DNA of 35,516 nucleotides from an uncultured Flavobacteriaceae bacterium (GTDB lineage Bacteria; Bacteroidota; Bacteroidia; Flavobacteriales; Flavobacteriaceae): assembly GCA_937923735.1 (NCBI GenBank), contig CALDUJ010000025.1:1-35516 (forward strand). Reading direction: 5' to 3'. Shown here one piece after another: positions 33,004-35,516 of this stretch. The notes under the pieces are model-generated. The model made no database searches. It worked only from the letters and a program-made list of their open reading frames with translations, and had not been told where the DNA came from. How positions within the stretch are numbered: the stretch's first letter is position 1; every line of letters starts with the position of its first letter. Both the position numbers and the translations under genes were made by a program.

Positions 33004-34035
33004 TTAGGACATTTCTCCTCTTAAGGGTGTTTCGTAAATCTTTTTGAATTTCTCATCCTCTATTTTCAGACCCAACATGTACATTAATTTACAAATAGCG
33101 GCTTCAGTGGTTATATCCTTACCAGAGATGACACCAATTTTCTTAAGATGCGAACTTGTTTCATATTGCCCCATAATAACACTCCCTCCAGAGCATTGAG
33201 TTACATTTATTATATGTATGCCTTTTTTAATTGCTTTTTTCAAGACATCAATAAACCATTTCTCTGTAGTACAGTTTCCAGCTCCATAGGTTTCCAAGAT
33301 AACTCCTTTAAGTCCTGACCTATTGAGCATACATTCTATGGTATTCTCATTAATTCCAGGAAACAGCTTAATGAGAACAATATTATCATCCATTTCCTTA
33401 TGGACTCTAAGCTTCCTTCTCAAATTAGGCTTCCTAAGAGATTCTTCATTCACTTTTAAATGAACTCCTGATTCAGCCAAATCAATATAATTAGGAGAAG
33501 AAAAAGCTTCAAAATGCTCCGCATTAATTTTTGTTGTTCTATTTGCTCTATATAATTTATATTCAAAATACAAACCCACTTCTCTAATAACAGGCTTGTT
33601 GTTTTTTTGAAGTGATGCAACTTGAATGGAAGTAATTAAATTCTCCTTGGCATCTGTACGTAAATCACCAATTGGTAATTGTGACCCAGTGAATATAACT
33701 GGTTTTGACAAATCTTCGAGCATAAAACTCAGAGCAGATGCTGTGTAACTCATTGTGTCGCTCCCATGTAATACTACAAAGCCATCAAAAGACTGGTAAT
33801 TAGTTTCAATAATTTCAACTATTTGAATCCAATAATCTGGATTCATATTTGAGGAATCAATGGGTTGACTAAATGATATGGTTTCTATATCACAATCCAA
33901 CAACTTCAGTTCAGGAATTTTTACCAATAGATTGTCAAAATCAAAAGCTCTCAATGCTCCTGTTTCTGCATCTTTTATCATACCAATGGTTCCACCAGTA
34001 TATATAAGGAGTATGTTTGGTTTAGATTGACCCAT
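33004..34035 (-). CDS. ansA: Type I (cytoplasmic) L-asparaginase
   Basis: The nucleophile motif YTGGTIGM (12-19, Thr16) and the second catalytic motif HGSDTMSYT (90-98, Thr with Asp93) are intact, followed by KPVIFTGSQLPIG and the C-terminal domain with GVILETYGAGN and TQCSGGSV. There is no signal peptide and the length is 343 aa, both pointing to the type I cytoplasmic form. It hydrolyses asparagine to aspartate and ammonia. Its ATG directly follows the tatD stop with no gap, so the two are translationally coupled. Confidence 0.95.
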   Translation of the reverse strand: MGQSKPNILLIYTGGTIGMIKDAETGALRAFDFDNLLVKIPELKLLDCDIETISFSQPIDSSNMNPDYWIQIVEIIETNYQSFDGFVVLHGSDTMSYTASALSFMLEDLSKPVIFTGSQLPIGDLRTDAKENLITSIQVASLQKNNKPVIREVGLYFEYKLYRANRTTKINAEHFEAFSSPNYIDLAESGVHLKVNEESLRKPNLRRKLRVHKEMDDNIVLIKLFPGINENTIECMLNRSGLKGVILETYGAGNCTTEKWFIDVLKKAIKKGIHIINVTQCSGGSVIMGQYETSSHLKKIGVISGKDITTEAAICKLMYMLGLKIEDEKFKKIYETPLRGEMS

Positions 34036-34806
34036 TTATATATTGAATATTTCTTTTGAATTCTGTGTAGTAATTTCGGCAATTTTTTCTTTTGAAAGCT
34101 GATATATATCTGATAGTTTTTCTAAAACATTAATAATGTATCCACTCTCATTTCGCTTACCTCTGTATGGAACAGGAGATAGGTATGGCGAATCTGTTTC
34201 CAACACAATATGCTTTAAATCTATTTGATTCAAAAATTGGTCAATCTTTCCATTCTTAAAAGTCACTACACCACCAATACCCAGTTTCATGTTGTACGAA
34301 ATTGCTTTATGTGCTTGTTCCAAGGTTCCTGTAAAGCAATGAAAAATTCCGAAAAGATTATCATCTTTTTCTTCTTCTAAAAGTTCGAAAATTTCGTCAA
34401 AAGCTTCTCTACAATGAATAACAATGGGTAATTTGTATTTTTTTGCCAAATTGATTTGATGCCTGAATGCTTCTTGCTGAATTCCTAAAGTAGATTTATC
34501 CCAATACAAATCAATACCAATTTCACCAATTGCGCAAAACTGATGTGTTGCTAACATCTCTTCAACATGTTTTAATTCTTCTTCATAATTTTCCTTAACG
34601 GAAGTAGGATGTAAACCCATCATTAAATGCACCTTATCTGGATACGCTTCCTTTAAAGAAAACATACTCTTTGTGTATGAGGAATCTATAGCAGGAATAA
34701 AAAAACGTTGCACTCCTAAATCGATAGCTCGTTTTATCATCTCTGCCCTATCATCGTCAAAAGCTTCACTATATAAATGTGTATGTGTGTCTGTTATAAT
34801 CATCAT
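34036..34806 (-). CDS. TatD-family metal-dependent hydrolase (DNase)
   Basis: A TIM-barrel amidohydrolase-type nuclease of 256 aa. Metal ligands are visible in DTHTHLY (His8, His10), the glutamate of AIGEIGID, the histidine of IVIHCREAF, FHCFTG and the aspartate of LETDSPYLSP. TatD enzymes have 3'-5' exonuclease or deoxyribonuclease activity and are linked to DNA repair and turnover. A second ATG one codon later is an alternative start. It is the first gene of the tatD-ansA pair. TATTTTTG lies only 2 nt upstream of the ATG and is too close to be a normal promoter. Confidence 0.93.
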   Translation of the reverse strand: MMIITDTHTHLYSEAFDDDRAEMIKRAIDLGVQRFFIPAIDSSYTKSMFSLKEAYPDKVHLMMGLHPTSVKENYEEELKHVEEMLATHQFCAIGEIGIDLYWDKSTLGIQQEAFRHQINLAKKYKLPIVIHCREAFDEIFELLEEEKDDNLFGIFHCFTGTLEQAHKAISYNMKLGIGGVVTFKNGKIDQFLNQIDLKHIVLETDSPYLSPVPYRGKRNESGYIINVLEKLSDIYQLSKEKIAEITTQNSKEIFNI

Positions 34807-34832
34807 GCCAAAAATAATTGATTTGGTTAAGT

Positions 34833-34840
34833 TATCTTTG
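34833..34840 (+). promoter_or_regulatory. -7 box, probable promoter of the aspartic protease gene
   Basis: TATCTTTG matches TAnnTTTG; no well-placed TTG is present upstream. If used, it gives a leader of about 95 nt that contains the hairpin at 34863-34879. Confidence 0.4.
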
Positions 34841-34862
34841 TCTTAAAGACAATAAAAAAGCT

Positions 34863-34889
34863 CCCGTTGCAAAAACGGGATTAGTTCAA
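34863..34889 (+). repeat. Small hairpin with CGGGATTAGTTCAA tail, copy 2
   Basis: CCCGTT (34863-34868) pairs with AACGGG (34874-34879), followed by ATTAGTTCAA. The CGGGATTAGTTCAA 14-mer is identical to 544-557. On the minus strand the same stem runs into AGCTTTTTT and so resembles a terminator, though no gene on that strand ends here. Confidence 0.45.
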
Positions 34890-34940
34890 TTAACAATTTT
34901 GATTAATCTATATAGACGTATCAAAACTGAATTTCACTAA

Positions 34941-35390
34941 ATGACAAATACTTTAGGAGATTATCTTACTGAACGCGGCTATAAAAAAATAAAACTCCGC
35001 TTAACAAAGACAAATCATTTTGAAATACGTGCGACAATTAACGGTGTAAAGGGTAGGTTTATTCTTGATACTGGCGCCTCAAGTTCTTGCATCGGCTTTG
35101 ATGAAGCTGAACAATTTAACCTCATCACAAAAGCATCTGATATCATGGCTGCTGGCGCAGGCGCCACTAATATGGAAACAAGAATTAGCAACAAAAACTC
35201 ATTAAAAATAGGGAGGTGGAAACATGACAAAGTGGTTCTTGTGCTATTCAACTTAACTCATGTCAATACAGCTCTAACAAATCATAATTCGCAGCCCGTT
35301 GATGGTATTATTGGCGCGGATATATTAAAAAAAGGAAAGGCGATTATAGACTATGAGAAGAAATACCTTTATCTGAATGAGTCGTCCTAA
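34941..35390 (+). CDS. Small retropepsin-like aspartic protease
   Basis: The 149-aa protein has one clan-AA aspartic protease domain: FILDTGASSSCI (40-51, catalytic Asp43) and the closing GIIGADILKKGKAIIDY. With a single DTGA it must act as a homodimer, like retroviral proteases. No signal peptide or membrane helix is evident, so it is probably cytoplasmic. The substrate is unknown. It is a lone gene between a leader with a repeat hairpin and a strong terminator. Confidence 0.88.
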   Translation: MTNTLGDYLTERGYKKIKLRLTKTNHFEIRATINGVKGRFILDTGASSSCIGFDEAEQFNLITKASDIMAAGAGATNMETRISNKNSLKIGRWKHDKVVLVLFNLTHVNTALTNHNSQPVDGIIGADILKKGKAIIDYEKKYLYLNESS

Positions 35391-35431
35391 AAAAGGTTGA
35401 CTGATTATTAGATAAAATTAGTATTATTATT

Positions 35432-35468
35432 AGAACCATCAAAAGCTAGCTTTTGATGGTTCTTTTTT
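35432..35468 (+). terminator. Intrinsic terminator after the aspartic protease gene
   Basis: A perfect 32-nt palindrome (35432-35463), with arm GAACCATCAAAAGC centred on the AGCT core at 35446-35449, is followed by a T-run to 35468. Confidence 0.92.
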
Positions 35469-35516
35469 GTCCATTTTTTAAGTTTTATGTTCTGTTGTTT
35501 ATGTGCCTGATTTGGC

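Overview
The window reads as chromosomal DNA of a marine-type member of the Flavobacteriaceae (Bacteroidota). The support is low GC, genes without Shine-Dalgarno sites, promoters of the Bacteroidota TTTG / TAnnTTTG type (two with the 19-nt spacing), and protein families typical of the group: DUF2723/TMEM260-like membrane protein, DUF5686 barrel, PorT-family barrel, and a two-ExbD exb cluster. Most of it is conserved housekeeping sequence. I find no CRISPR array, prophage, transposase, toxin-antitoxin pair or recognisable defence operon.

Layout. 1-855: end of a tandem universal stress protein gene, then tRNA-Gln on the minus strand with its own promoter. 856-4883: a large DUF2723 membrane protein and a polysaccharide deacetylase, probably co-transcribed. 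4880-6459 (minus): a cysteine-free thioredoxin-fold protein and a membrane metallophosphoesterase. 6597-12783: a lipoprotein, a glycosylasparaginase, DNA polymerase I and a GH109-like oxidoreductase; the two putative Tat lipoproteins flanking polA both belong to glycan or glycoprotein-degrading families. 12984-16078: a short-chain dehydrogenase, an outer-membrane protein and a DUF3179 lipoprotein. 16201-20628: the translation block rplM-rpsI-rpsB-tsf-pyrH-frr, with clear promoters, terminators and a structured rpsB leader. 20666-25139: a TlpA-like thioredoxin, a DUF5686 barrel and an MMPL/RND transporter. 25138-25298: a compact intergenic region that looks like a minus-strand small RNA gene. 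25363-28946: asnS, rpoN and a PAP2-like membrane protein. 28938-32122 (minus): PorT-family barrel and exbD-exbD-membrane protein-exbB, the inner-membrane motor for TonB-dependent uptake. 32123-33003: an unusually long noncoding region with a cluster of inverted repeats and tRNA-Ser. 33004-34806 (minus): tatD and type I asparaginase. 34941-35390: a small retropepsin-like protease.

The most interesting signals are noncoding: (i) a probable small RNA antisense to the end of the MMPL transcript; (ii) an rpsB leader whose first two hairpin loops are perfectly complementary; (iii) a hairpin-rich stretch beside tRNA-Ser that carries a 17-bp copy of the tRNA 3' end in the geometry of an integration scar. 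Among proteins, a thioredoxin that has lost both catalytic cysteines and a metallophosphoesterase with an internal twin-arginine motif are worth a look. Four supplied or longest-possible starts (for pyrH, the TlpA-like gene, rpoN and the PAP2-like gene) are corrected to internal ATGs. All calls come from reading the sequence; no database search was run.
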